Assembly: GCF_028830055.1 (NCBI RefSeq)
Contig: NZ_CP101655.1
Location: 4,767,757 to 4,831,756, forward strand
DNA: 64,000 bases
Reading direction: 5' to 3'
Source of the DNA: Pseudomonas serboccidentalis
GTDB taxonomy: Bacteria; Pseudomonadota; Gammaproteobacteria; Pseudomonadales; Pseudomonadaceae
Part shown: piece by piece, positions 1 to 8,050 of the stretch
Numbering within the stretch: the stretch's first letter is position 1
Layout: each line of letters begins with the position of its first letter
The notes under the pieces: generated by a model
Database searches by the model: none
What the model saw: the letters and a program-made list of their open reading frames with translations, nothing else
What the model was told of the DNA's origin: nothing
Program-made: the position numbers and the translations under genes

Positions 1-60
1 GGCATAACCGCTGAGCAGCACGCTCAACAGGGCGGTACTGGCGATAAAAGCTGATTTCAT
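1..60 (-). CDS. Exported protein, N-terminal fragment (runs off the window)
   Basis: On the minus strand an ATG at 60 is preceded by a good AGGAGA ribosome site and opens a frame that continues past base 1. The 20 visible residues form a Sec signal peptide: MKS followed by an uninterrupted hydrophobic run ending LLSGYA. The gene is divergent from the response regulator at 192 and shares its control region, so it may be a target of that two-component system. The mature protein is outside the window and cannot be named. Confidence 0.6.
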   Translation of the reverse strand, partial: MKSAFIASTALLSVLLSGYA

Positions 61-109
61 GATCTGTCTCCTGCCGTGTCGGCGTCAGTGGCATACCCTA
101 AGGTGCATT

Positions 110-145
110 CCTGACAACCAGCTGAATCTTCAGATTCACGTCAGG
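110..145. promoter_or_regulatory. Nested inverted repeat, candidate operator of the two-component system
   Basis: The inner palindrome TGAATCT-TC-AGATTCA (123-138) sits inside a second pair, CCTGAC (110-115) and GTCAGG (140-145). It lies in the divergent control region between the exported protein and the response regulator. The position is typical of an autoregulatory site bound by an OmpR-family regulator, but binding is inferred. Confidence 0.4.
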
Positions 146-191
146 TAAGGCGATTAAGGTGCTGCACGACAACGATCACAGGGGATGCCAG

Positions 192-851
192 ATGCGGGTT
201 TTATTGGTCGAGGACGCACCGGGACTAGGGGAAGCGGTACGCGAGCAGATCGCCGATGACGGTCACGCCGTGGATTGGGTGCAGCGCCTGGACCATGCGC
301 GCAACAGTGTGCACACCACGCCTTACGATCTTGTTTTGCTGGACTTGATGCTGCCGGACGGTCGCGGCCTGGACTTCTTGCGTCAGCTGCGTTCGGCCGG
401 GAACGTAACCCCGGTGATCATCCTGACGGCCCAGGATCAGATCTCCGATCGCATCGCCGGCCTCAATGCCGGGGCTGACGACTACCTTGTCAAACCGTTC
501 GACCTGTTCGAACTTTCCGCCCGGGTTGCCGCCGTGGCCCGACGTTACAGCGGCAATCCCAATCCGCAGATCAGGCTGGGCGAATTGCAGATCGACATGA
601 GCGCTCGCTCGGTGCAGCGCGCCGGTGCCACCGTGGACCTGACAGCCCGTGAGTGGGCGCTGTTCGAAGCCTTCGTCCAGCGGCCCAATGCGTTGCTGTC
701 AAAGGCGCAACTCGAGGAGCGCTTGTATGCCTTTGGCGCGGAGATCGAGAGCAATACCATCGAGGTCTACATCAGTCGCCTGCGCAAAAAACTCGGGCGC
801 GAGCTGATCGAAACCGTGCGCGGCATGGGATACCGGTTGAGGCCGCTATGA
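192..851 (+). CDS. OmpR/QseB-type DNA-binding response regulator
   Basis: This is a 219-residue regulator that takes phosphate from the kinase encoded just downstream and binds DNA. The receiver domain spans about residues 1-115, with the acidic pair E7-D8, phospho-acceptor D51, T79 and K101 (LVKPF) in canonical positions. The C-terminal winged helix (about 125-217) ends with the usual IETVRGMGYRL signature. The start at 192 (MRVLLVED) has AGGGGA nine bases upstream, whereas an in-frame start at 159 would add residues unlike the family. Its stop overlaps the kinase start (ATGA). It resembles QseB/TctD/PmrA proteins; the signal cannot be told from sequence. Confidence 0.9.
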   Translation: MRVLLVEDAPGLGEAVREQIADDGHAVDWVQRLDHARNSVHTTPYDLVLLDLMLPDGRGLDFLRQLRSAGNVTPVIILTAQDQISDRIAGLNAGADDYLVKPFDLFELSARVAAVARRYSGNPNPQIRLGELQIDMSARSVQRAGATVDLTAREWALFEAFVQRPNALLSKAQLEERLYAFGAEIESNTIEVYISRLRKKLGRELIETVRGMGYRLRPL

Positions 852-2179
852 AGTCTTCCAGTCTGCAAAAACGCCTCGGCCTCGGTTTGACACTGGGCAT
901 GACCTTGCTCTGGCTGGGAGCGACCGTCGGTGCCTGGCTGGTGGTGCAACACGAGTTGAATGAAGCCTTCGACAGCGCGCTGGAAGAGACCGCGCAGCGC
1001 ATCTTGCCTCTGGCGGTACTGGAAATCAGTAACCGGGAAGAACCTGCAGAGGCGCAACACATTGCCACTCTGAAAATGCATAAGGAATACCTGACGTATC
1101 TGGTTCGCGATGCCAAGGGCGAGATTCTGATGCAGTCCCACGATGCCAACCCAAAGATCTTCAACCAACAACCGAGCGAAGGGTTTACCACCACCGAAAA
1201 GTACCGCTTGTACGGTGCTTCAGCGCTGCGCGGCACACTGTTTATCGAAATCGCCGAACCTCTCGGCCATCGTCGTGAAGCGGCGCGCGAAGCGCTGTTT
1301 GCCTTGCTGTTGCCGTTGTTGGCGTTGATCCCCATCAGCCTGTTGGGCACCTGGCTGTTTGTCCGCATCAGTCTGCGCAGCGTGTTGGCCTATCGTCGGG
1401 CCGTGGAAGCGCGGGGCGTGGGCGACCTGTCTCCGATCAAAGTGGCCCAATTGCCTGCGGAAATCGACCCGCTGGCCGATGCGGTCAACCATTTGCTCGA
1501 GCGTTTACGCAAAGCGTTGGAGGCCGAGCGCAGTTTCACGGCCAACAGCGCCCATGAACTGCGTACCCCGCTGGCGGCGACGTTGGCGCAGATCCAGCGG
1601 CTGCGCCACGAAGCGCCCGATGGCCCGCTGCAAGTGCGCGCGGCGAAGATTGAAAGCGCTTTAAGGGCGTTGGCGCGGCTCTCGGAAAAACTCATGCAAC
1701 TGGCCAAGGCCGAGGGCGGCGGACTGTTGTCCGAAGCGCCCCAGGACCTGATACCGTTGCTGGCCCATGGGGTCGATGAGTGGAACCACAGCAGTGGGCA
1801 TCGGGTCGAGTTGCAACTGCCAGCCCAGCCCCATGTTTACTCGGCGATTGATCCGGATGCTTTCGGCATTCTGTTGCGCAACTTGATCGAGAATGCATTG
1901 AAGTACGGTGCAGCAGATCAACCGGTCGAAGTCAGCCTTACCGGCGACGCGTTGCTGCGGGTCATCAATGGCGGCCCGGCGGTGCCTGAGTCGGTACTGC
2001 AGCATCTGACCGAGCGCTTCGTGCGCGGGCACAGTGAAATCAGCGGCTCAGGTTTAGGGTTGGCGATCAGCAAAACCATTGCACAAGGCGTCGGCGCCAC
2101 ACTGACTCTGGCGTCACCGGCGACAGGCAGGAAGGAGGGTTTTGAAGTGAGCGTGCAGTTCTGTGCGCATGGCCAATGA
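848..2179 (+). CDS. Two-component sensor histidine kinase
   Basis: This 443-residue inner-membrane kinase pairs with the regulator that it overlaps by four bases (ATGA), so translation is probably coupled. It has one transmembrane segment near residues 10-30, a periplasmic loop of about 130 residues, a second segment near 155-180, a HAMP-like linker, an H-box with phospho-accepting His at about 236 (SAHELRTPL), an N-box (NLIENALKYG, about 345) and a G-box (GSGLGLAI, about 400). All catalytic motifs look intact. The organisation fits the QseC/PmrB/TctE group; the stimulus is unknown. Confidence 0.9.
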   Translation: MKSSSLQKRLGLGLTLGMTLLWLGATVGAWLVVQHELNEAFDSALEETAQRILPLAVLEISNREEPAEAQHIATLKMHKEYLTYLVRDAKGEILMQSHDANPKIFNQQPSEGFTTTEKYRLYGASALRGTLFIEIAEPLGHRREAAREALFALLLPLLALIPISLLGTWLFVRISLRSVLAYRRAVEARGVGDLSPIKVAQLPAEIDPLADAVNHLLERLRKALEAERSFTANSAHELRTPLAATLAQIQRLRHEAPDGPLQVRAAKIESALRALARLSEKLMQLAKAEGGGLLSEAPQDLIPLLAHGVDEWNHSSGHRVELQLPAQPHVYSAIDPDAFGILLRNLIENALKYGAADQPVEVSLTGDALLRVINGGPAVPESVLQHLTERFVRGHSEISGSGLGLAISKTIAQGVGATLTLASPATGRKEGFEVSVQFCAHGQ

Positions 2180-2246
2180 AGGCGGCAGACACAGCGGGCT
2201 GCCAATATCGACCGTCTAGCCGCATCGTCATTTGTCTGGCTGTTTT

Positions 2247-2260
2247 CTGATATGGATCAG
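2247..2260. promoter_or_regulatory. FNR/Anr-like box upstream of the Spy-like gene
   Basis: CTGAT-ATGG-ATCAG is a symmetric match to the TGAT-N4-ATCA core of FNR/Anr sites; the outermost base of each half differs from the TTGAT/ATCAA consensus. It lies about 60 bases upstream of the start at 2321. Suggestive only, but two better matches occur at 8748 and 8827. Confidence 0.35.
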
Positions 2261-2320
2261 ATTATCCAGCTGCCCGGCTCCTAATCTCGAACCATCCCCC
2301 ACGGTATGAGAAGAGCTGAA

Positions 2321-2944
2321 ATGAACAAATCAAGCGTGATCGGCCAATGCATGTTGATAGCGGCGAGCGTTTTCTTGATGCCATCCAGCAACGTCTTCGC
2401 CAACCCAACCATGTCACCGCAAGGTGGCATGTACCATCATTCCCAGGACTTCGATTGGGTCAAACATACGCAGCAGAGCCTGGATGCACTGAAAGCCAAG
2501 CTCAATCTCAAGCCGGAGCAAATGCCCGCCTGGGAGACATGGGCGACCGGGGTCATCGCCGATGCCAATCAGCAACTGGAAAAAGACAAGACCCGGCACA
2601 ACGAGATGGCGAGTGCGAAGCAAGCGCTGATTAATGAAACGACGCCGGAAAAAATGGCAAAAGGGATAGAGCGTCTGCGCGCAAAAACCAACTGGATGCA
2701 GGCGCAGTTGGTGCGTCTGGAGGCTGCTCAGGCGCGTACCAAAACGTTTTATGACGCACTGGGGACTGACCAGAAAACCATATTCGACCTGTTCTGGGCA
2801 GTGATGCATCACAGGAACGCTGGCTATGACGGTTCGCGGATGCCAATGCAGATGTCGATGCCAATGCAGATGCCAATGCCAATGCCAATGCACATGTCAA
2901 ATCCGCAAATGGACGGTGACCAGGACCAGACAGACCAGAAGTAG
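2321..2944 (+). CDS. Spy/CpxP-like (LTxxQ) periplasmic protein with Met-rich tail
   Basis: A 207-residue exported protein. Residues 1-28 are a signal peptide ending near VFANP. The helical middle contains LNLKPEQMPAWETWA, a version of the LTxxQ helix of Spy/CpxP-type proteins that respond to envelope stress or metals. The C-terminus is a run of Met-Pro, Met-Gln and Met-Ser units followed by MHMSNPQMDGDQ; this Met/His pattern could bind copper or silver. The tail is encoded by hexamer repeats built on CCAATG (about 2838-2895), which may vary in copy number. The start at 2321 is preferred over an in-frame ATG at 2306 because the signal peptide then begins normally. Function is inferred from the fold motif only. 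Confidence 0.7.
   Translation: MNKSSVIGQCMLIAASVFLMPSSNVFANPTMSPQGGMYHHSQDFDWVKHTQQSLDALKAKLNLKPEQMPAWETWATGVIADANQQLEKDKTRHNEMASAKQALINETTPEKMAKGIERLRAKTNWMQAQLVRLEAAQARTKTFYDALGTDQKTIFDLFWAVMHHRNAGYDGSRMPMQMSMPMQMPMPMPMHMSNPQMDGDQDQTDQK
2838..2895 (+). repeat. CCAATG-type hexanucleotide repeat inside the Spy-like gene
   Basis: Imperfect in-frame tandem hexamers (ccaatgcagatg, tcgatg, ccaatg repeated) encode the Met-rich tail. Because the unit is six bases, expansion or contraction would keep the frame and simply change the number of Met-X units. Confidence 0.6.
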
Positions 2945-3061
2945 ACGCTGACTCACTCTTCGATTGGGTGAACATCATGAACCTGGACACGGTAAGACGT
3001 CGCGTGCTGACAGGGATATTCCTGATTGCCGCAAGCCTGGCCTTACCGGCCAACACCCAAT

Positions 3062-3387
3062 CGCATCCATCAAACCGGGATGGGTACCCACATCCTGATG
3101 ATGACCATCATCAGTTTTCTGGTCGGCCTATCGATATCCGGCCAAACGTTCTACACCTTCATGCTGGAAAACCTGGAAAAGTACGCCACCCTCAAGGCGA
3201 TTGGTGCCAAGAGCCGTGAGCGGGTCTGGATGATCCTGTTCACGGCCACGACCGGTTATGGGCTGGCGTTTGGACGGGTGCGCTTGATCGCCGGTTTTTC
3301 CAGTTATCCGGGGATCCGCAAGGTTTTGAGGATCGAGCCATTCGGCATTTTCGGGGGGGGAGGCGCGGGGCGGATCGCTCGGTGGTA
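3062..3387 (+). pseudogene. Remnant of a DevC/MacB-type ABC transporter permease
   Basis: One frame reads MGTHILMMTIISFLVGLSIS then GQTFYTFMLENL and LKAIGA, the well-conserved loop and helix of DevC/FtsX-type permeases. It jumps after YGLAFG directly to a GIRKVLRIEPFGIF-like segment, which is the usual extreme C-terminus. The protein is therefore missing its N-terminal half and the last membrane helices. Just upstream (2977-3058, another frame) is an isolated signal-peptide-like start, MNLDTVRRRVLTGIFLIAAS, possibly left from a preceding membrane-fusion protein gene. A G8 tract at 3353-3360 marks the decayed end. I read this as the scar of a deleted efflux operon. Confidence 0.65.
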
Positions 3388-3456
3388 GATCGCCGGTACA
3401 GCGTTGAACCCCATCGGCCTTCACCCATGCGAATCGCTTATGAGGAACTCACTTAG

Positions 3457-5739
3457 ATGCTCAGTAAGTGGCTGGACCCGGTTCTATTGTTGCTCACCGC
3501 ACTGGCGCTGCTGGCCGGCGGCGTTGCGTATGTTGCGCAAAAGCCTGACTGGGCATCGATGTGCTGGGCCGCAGGAAGTCTGGTGATGTCTGCGGTACTG
3601 CTCGTTGAAATCGTCAGGCGCCTGGCCCGGCGTGAGGCCGGAGTAGATCTGATCGCGCTGCTGTCGATCACCGCCGCCCTGGTCTTTGAGCAGACACTCG
3701 TGGCGGCTGTGATTGCCTTGATGTTGGCGACCGGACGCACCCTGGAGTTTTTCACCAGGCAACGCGCCGACCGCGAGCTTCGTGCGCTCATCGACCGGGC
3801 ACCACGTTTTGCCTGGCTGCAGGAGGAGGGCGGCTTGCGCGAGATCCCCGTTGAGCACGTCCAGCCGTATCAAACATTGCTGGTGCGGCTGGGGGAGGTG
3901 ATACCGGTCGACGGCCGACTGCTCAGTCCCGTGGCCATTCTGGACGAATCGGCGCTCAGCGGTGAGTCGTTGCCCGTCACCCGTCGAGAAGGTGAGCAAC
4001 TGCCCAGCGGCGTTTCCAATGTCGGTGCGCCCATCCTGCTGATCGCCACGCGAACGGCCGCGCAGAGTACCTATGCCGGCATCGTGCGCCTGGCCGAGGA
4101 GGCACGTCGTTCGCGCGCACCTTTCGTGCGCCTGGCCGACCGCTATGCCTTGTTCTTCATCCCACTGACATTGCTGATTGCCGGATTGGCCTGGCAATTG
4201 AGTGGCGATCCTTTGCGCGCGCTGGCGGTTCTGGTGGTGGCCACACCTTGTCCCTTGATTCTGGCCGTACCGATTGCCTTCATGTCGGGTATTTCGAGGG
4301 CAGCGCGACGCGGAATCCTGATCAAGGACGGCGCGACCCTGGAAGCACTGGCCGGGGTCAAACAGGTGTTTCTCGACAAGACCGGCACGCTGACCAGCGG
4401 CCATGCCCGTCTGCAGTCGATAGAGGTCAACGGATTGGGCGATCCGCAGCGCCTTCTCGCTCTCGCCGCATCGCTGGCGCAGGCCTCGACGCATCCTGTC
4501 GCCCAGGCAATTGTTGAAGCGGCGCATCAGCGCCAATTGCCACTCAGCGTCCCGCAGGCAGTAGAAGAAAGCCCAGGCTCGGGACTTTGTGGGCGCGTCG
4601 ATGGCGTGCAGGTGCGTTTCGGCACGTTGTCTTTCGTTCACAAAGAAGTCCCGGAAACCGACTGGGTCGCCGCCATGTTGCGCCACATGGACTACCTGGC
4701 GTGCAGCGGAAGTTTCATCGATGTGGATGGGAAACTCGCAGGCCTGCTGGTTTTCTCGGACAAGGTTCGGCGCGAAACCCCACAGACTCTGCGTCGACTG
4801 CGCAACAGAGGCATCGAAAAGATCGTCATGCTCACCGGGGATCGCCTGGAAACCGCAGAGATGATTGCGCTCTCTGCCGGGATTGACGAGCTGCGTGCCG
4901 GGTTGACCCCCGAGGATAAAGTGCGCGCCGTGCAGCAAGGTTGCCTGCGCACTAGCACGCTGATGGTCGGCGACGGCATCAACGATGCCCCGGCGCTGGC
5001 GGCGGCCAACGTCGGCGTGGCCATGGGGGCGGGCGGTGCCACTGCTTCTGCGCAAGCCGCGGGCGTTGTGCTGCTGGTGGATCGTCTGGATCGCCTGGTC
5101 GAGGCGTTGGACATTGCCCGGCGAACCGGCTACATCGCGCGCCAAGGCGTGCTGGTCGGGATGGGGATGTCGTTGCTGGCCATGGCAGTGGCGGCCCTCG
5201 GTTACCTGCCGCCGTTGGTTGGCGCCGTGGTGCAGGAGGGCATCGACGTGGCGATCATCATTAATGCCTTGCGGGCATTGGGACCGTTATGGGCGCTGAG
5301 CAAACGAAAGTTTACCGCAGAGCATATCGATCGCCTGCAAGATGAACACCGGCAACTGTCCACCGTACTGAACGATCTGCACCAACTGGCCAATGACTTT
5401 GCCCAACGCCCACTTGCGCAAGCACAGGCTGACTTGCTGGAACTGGTCGACAAGCTGCAGACATCACTGGCGCAGCATGAACATGAAGATGAAAACACAC
5501 TGTACCCGCTGCTGACGCGAAGCATGCCGGGCGAGGATCCGATGTCGGCAATGAGCCACGTGCACCGGGAGATTTTTCGCCTTATCCATTTACTGACGCG
5601 CATGAGCGGCGACTTCAGCGCCGACCCCGCAACGGCACCTGCTGATGAGATTCAGCACCAGCTGATTCGTTTGGATACCCTCGTGCGACTGCACTTTGAT
5701 CAGGAGGAGGAACTGTTCCGTTATCTTGATGGACGTTAG
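3457..5739 (+). CDS. P1B-type metal-transporting ATPase with C-terminal hemerythrin domain
   Basis: A 760-residue inner-membrane ATPase that should export a transition metal. The membrane signature is ATPCPLIL (about residues 260-267), the TPC variant typical of the P1B-5 subgroup rather than the CPC of copper or zinc pumps. The phosphorylated Asp is about residue 307 in DKTGTLT, the actuator loop reads SGES, and the hinge is GDGINDAPA near 505. There is no N-terminal CxxC metal domain. From about residue 620 to the end is a hemerythrin-like four-helix region with spaced His/Glu ligands (HIDRLQDEH, QHEHEDE, HVHRE, HFDQEEE). P1B-5 pumps with hemerythrin tails are known and linked to iron, nickel or cobalt and to oxygen or redox sensing. 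It converges with ackA with a nine-base gap. Confidence 0.88.
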   Translation: MLSKWLDPVLLLLTALALLAGGVAYVAQKPDWASMCWAAGSLVMSAVLLVEIVRRLARREAGVDLIALLSITAALVFEQTLVAAVIALMLATGRTLEFFTRQRADRELRALIDRAPRFAWLQEEGGLREIPVEHVQPYQTLLVRLGEVIPVDGRLLSPVAILDESALSGESLPVTRREGEQLPSGVSNVGAPILLIATRTAAQSTYAGIVRLAEEARRSRAPFVRLADRYALFFIPLTLLIAGLAWQLSGDPLRALAVLVVATPCPLILAVPIAFMSGISRAARRGILIKDGATLEALAGVKQVFLDKTGTLTSGHARLQSIEVNGLGDPQRLLALAASLAQASTHPVAQAIVEAAHQRQLPLSVPQAVEESPGSGLCGRVDGVQVRFGTLSFVHKEVPETDWVAAMLRHMDYLACSGSFIDVDGKLAGLLVFSDKVRRETPQTLRRLRNRGIEKIVMLTGDRLETAEMIALSAGIDELRAGLTPEDKVRAVQQGCLRTSTLMVGDGINDAPALAAANVGVAMGAGGATASAQAAGVVLLVDRLDRLVEALDIARRTGYIARQGVLVGMGMSLLAMAVAALGYLPPLVGAVVQEGIDVAIIINALRALGPLWALSKRKFTAEHIDRLQDEHRQLSTVLNDLHQLANDFAQRPLAQAQADLLELVDKLQTSLAQHEHEDENTLYPLLTRSMPGEDPMSAMSHVHREIFRLIHLLTRMSGDFSADPATAPADEIQHQLIRLDTLVRLHFDQEEELFRYLDGR

Positions 5740-5748
5740 AAATTCGGC

Positions 5749-6957
5749 TCAGCTCGAATGCAAGCGGGTGGTCAGGCGGAGCGCATCGAGCGCCGTGACC
5801 CATTCTTCGTTGGTGGGCTCGACCACCACCTTGACTCGGCTGCCCGGAGTCGAGATCACAGCGGCATTGGCCTGGTTGGCCGTTTCGTTCAGTTCCACGC
5901 CCAGGTACTGCAGGCCCGCGCACATACGAGAGCGAATCGCTGCGTTGTGTTCGCCAATACCTGCCGTGAACACCAGCATGTCCAGCCCCCCCAGTGCCGC
6001 GACGAGGGCACCGGCTTCGTGGATGAAGCGGCGCTGGTACAACGCAAGGGCCATGGCCGCGCGAGGCTCGCTGGCTTCGACTTTGAGCAATTCGCGCGGG
6101 TCGCTGGAAATGCCGGAAACTCCCAGCAGACCAGACTCGTGATACAGAATTTGGCTGACCCGCTCGAGGCTCAGCTTCCAGATCTCCATCAGGAAAATCA
6201 CCGCGCCAGGGTCCAGCGCCCCGCAGCGCGAGCCCATCATCAAACCGTCCAGCGCTGAGAAACCCATGGTGGTGGTGACGCTTTTCAAGTCCCGCATACC
6301 GCACAGGCTGGCGCCGCTGCCCAGATGCGCGACCAGTGTCCGACCACGCGCCTGATCGCCATAGCGCTCGGCCAGCGCAATGGATTGGTAGCAATAGGAA
6401 AGCCCGTGAAACCCGTAACGACGCAAGCCGCTTTCCCAGGCCGACCAAGGCAGCGGCAGGATTTTCTCCACGTCTGGCAGGGTCTGGTGGAAGGCGGTAT
6501 CGAAGCACACCACTTGTGGCAGGTCGGGGCGGGTTTGCAGCAGCGTTTCGATGGCCTCCAGGGCGAAGGGCTGATGCAGAGGGGCCAGCGGGATGTAGCT
6601 TTTAAGGTCGGCCAGCACCTGCGTGTCGATCAATACCGGTTTTGAGTATTTAATCCCTCCATGCACGACGCGGTGGGCGATGGCCCTGATCGAGCGGCCT
6701 GCCAGTTGAGTTTGCAGCCGCTCACGAACATACCCAAGGGCATCGTGATAAGGATGCTTTTCATCGAGCGTCAGTGGCTGATCGTCGCCGCCGTTTTCGC
6801 TGACCACCGAGTTTGGCCCCGTGATGCCGTCGACCTTTGCCCGCCACAGGGGCGTGCGAGCCAAAGGGCAGCAGGTGGCGTCGAACAGGGCGAACTTAAT
6901 GCTCGACGACCCCGCATTGAGGACCAGGATCACTTCACCTTTGTCTGTGTCGTTCAT
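5749..6957 (-). CDS. ackA: Acetate kinase
   Basis: A 402-residue cytoplasmic acetokinase interconverting acetyl phosphate plus ADP and acetate plus ATP. It shows the N-terminal phosphate-binding NAGSSSIKF, FDTAFHQTLP, the YGFHGLSY histidine motif, HLGSGASLCG, and a GLMMGSRCGALDPG block in which RCG replaces the more common RSG. Length equals the family norm. It is the last gene of a minus-strand set after the phosphoribosyltransferase and PRPP synthetase genes, separated from the latter by 89 bases, and no phosphotransacetylase gene is adjacent. This suggests a specialised paralogue used for ATP recovery, possibly under oxygen limitation. No clear ribosome site precedes the start. Confidence 0.93.
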   Translation of the reverse strand: MNDTDKGEVILVLNAGSSSIKFALFDATCCPLARTPLWRAKVDGITGPNSVVSENGGDDQPLTLDEKHPYHDALGYVRERLQTQLAGRSIRAIAHRVVHGGIKYSKPVLIDTQVLADLKSYIPLAPLHQPFALEAIETLLQTRPDLPQVVCFDTAFHQTLPDVEKILPLPWSAWESGLRRYGFHGLSYCYQSIALAERYGDQARGRTLVAHLGSGASLCGMRDLKSVTTTMGFSALDGLMMGSRCGALDPGAVIFLMEIWKLSLERVSQILYHESGLLGVSGISSDPRELLKVEASEPRAAMALALYQRRFIHEAGALVAALGGLDMLVFTAGIGEHNAAIRSRMCAGLQYLGVELNETANQANAAVISTPGSRVKVVVEPTNEEWVTALDALRLTTRLHSS

Positions 6958-7046
6958 GGCTGGTTTGCCCGTATTGATGGTCGGACGTGGCGAGCCGGGA
7001 CGGGTATTGCCCCACTGACTTTGATCGGCATCTTCATCTGCTCAAA

Positions 7047-8012
7047 TCAAACGGTATCGAATGCTCCATTTTCAGCCAGCAAGGTGGCTACCAGGGCGGT
7101 ACTGTCGAGTACGTGCACGTGCTGCGTCACGCACTCGGGGAGCAGGCGAAATGGGGGCACGCTGTCAAAGATCGCAATGTGCTCGAAAAGCGGCGGGTCG
7201 AACAGATGGCTGCCCGCAGTGAACAACCCATGGGTCGCCGCAGCGAATAATCGTGTGGCTCCAGCCTTTTGGCAGGCAAGGCCCGCATGCTTCAGCGTTT
7301 CACCGGTACTGATCAGGTCGTCGAAAACAATGGCTGTCTTGCCCGATACGTCGCCAGCCAGGAGGGTGCCCGTCAACGTCGCATGAGCACGGTGCTTTTC
7401 CATCAGCGCGCTGCCCACTGAGCGTCCCAGTTGTCGTTCGAGGGCCTGACGAAACTGTTCGGCACGCTTGGCGCCACCGGAATCCGGGGACACCGCCACC
7501 ACGTCGGCGTCGCCGACGAATCTGGCGAAATGCTCGGCGAATAATTCTGTGCACTGCACGTTCCACGCAGGAATGCGAAAGGCATTGTCGAACGCTGCCG
7601 GATTATGAACTTCCAGGGCAACCAGACGATCAACACGGCAGGCTTCAAACAAGGTCGCCAGGTAGCGGGTGATCGTGGGGTCTTGAGGTTGGCTGCGACG
7701 ATCCTTGCGCCCGTAGCAGAGATAAGGTGTTACGACCTGCACATGGCGAGCGCCGGCATCCTTGAGTGCACCGCAAAAGAACAACAGGCGACACAATTTG
7801 TCGTTAGCGCTCTGCCGGTCATCCCCATACAAGGAATGGAACACCACGACCTCGCGACCGTTAACCGACGCCAGCGGTCGGCATTTATGTTCGCCATCTT
7901 CATAGTCACGCTCTTCATGCAAGGCCAGTTGGCAGCCAAGCCGTTGCGCAACACGGGTTGCATAGTGCTCACTGCCTTGCAGGGCAAAAAGAAGCGGGCG
8001 GTCGGTGAGCAT
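7047..8012 (-). CDS. Divergent ribose-phosphate pyrophosphokinase (PRPP synthetase)
   Basis: A 321-residue enzyme predicted to make PRPP from ribose 5-phosphate and ATP, or a related reaction. Family features are ERDYEDGE near the N-terminus, PYLCYGRKDRR (the ATP-site motif usually written PYxxYARQDR) and the PRPP loop FDDLISTGETL, closer to archaeal ISTGGT-type loops than to the IDTAGT of housekeeping bacterial Prs. The usual VDLH region is replaced by LEVHNPAAFDN. The start at 8012 has AGGAG seven bases upstream; an in-frame ATG at 8054 lacks one and would overlap the gene before it. It is likely a paralogue co-expressed with the pyrR-like gene 38 bases upstream and ackA downstream. Confidence 0.8.
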   Translation of the reverse strand: MLTDRPLLFALQGSEHYATRVAQRLGCQLALHEERDYEDGEHKCRPLASVNGREVVVFHSLYGDDRQSANDKLCRLLFFCGALKDAGARHVQVVTPYLCYGRKDRRSQPQDPTITRYLATLFEACRVDRLVALEVHNPAAFDNAFRIPAWNVQCTELFAEHFARFVGDADVVAVSPDSGGAKRAEQFRQALERQLGRSVGSALMEKHRAHATLTGTLLAGDVSGKTAIVFDDLISTGETLKHAGLACQKAGATRLFAAATHGLFTAGSHLFDPPLFEHIAIFDSVPPFRLLPECVTQHVHVLDSTALVATLLAENGAFDTV

Positions 8013-8050
8013 GCGTTGGCTCCTTTGAGACTTATCGAAAGAGTGCGCCG

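Noticed and set aside
3484..5145. Long open frame antisense to the metal ATPase
   Set aside because: It has no recognisable motif, and the opposite strand holds a complete P-type ATPase; high GC keeps the antisense frame open.
7021..7034. TTGATCGGCATCTT as an Anr box for ackA
   Set aside because: Only the left half matches; the right half has two mismatches, so I did not call it.
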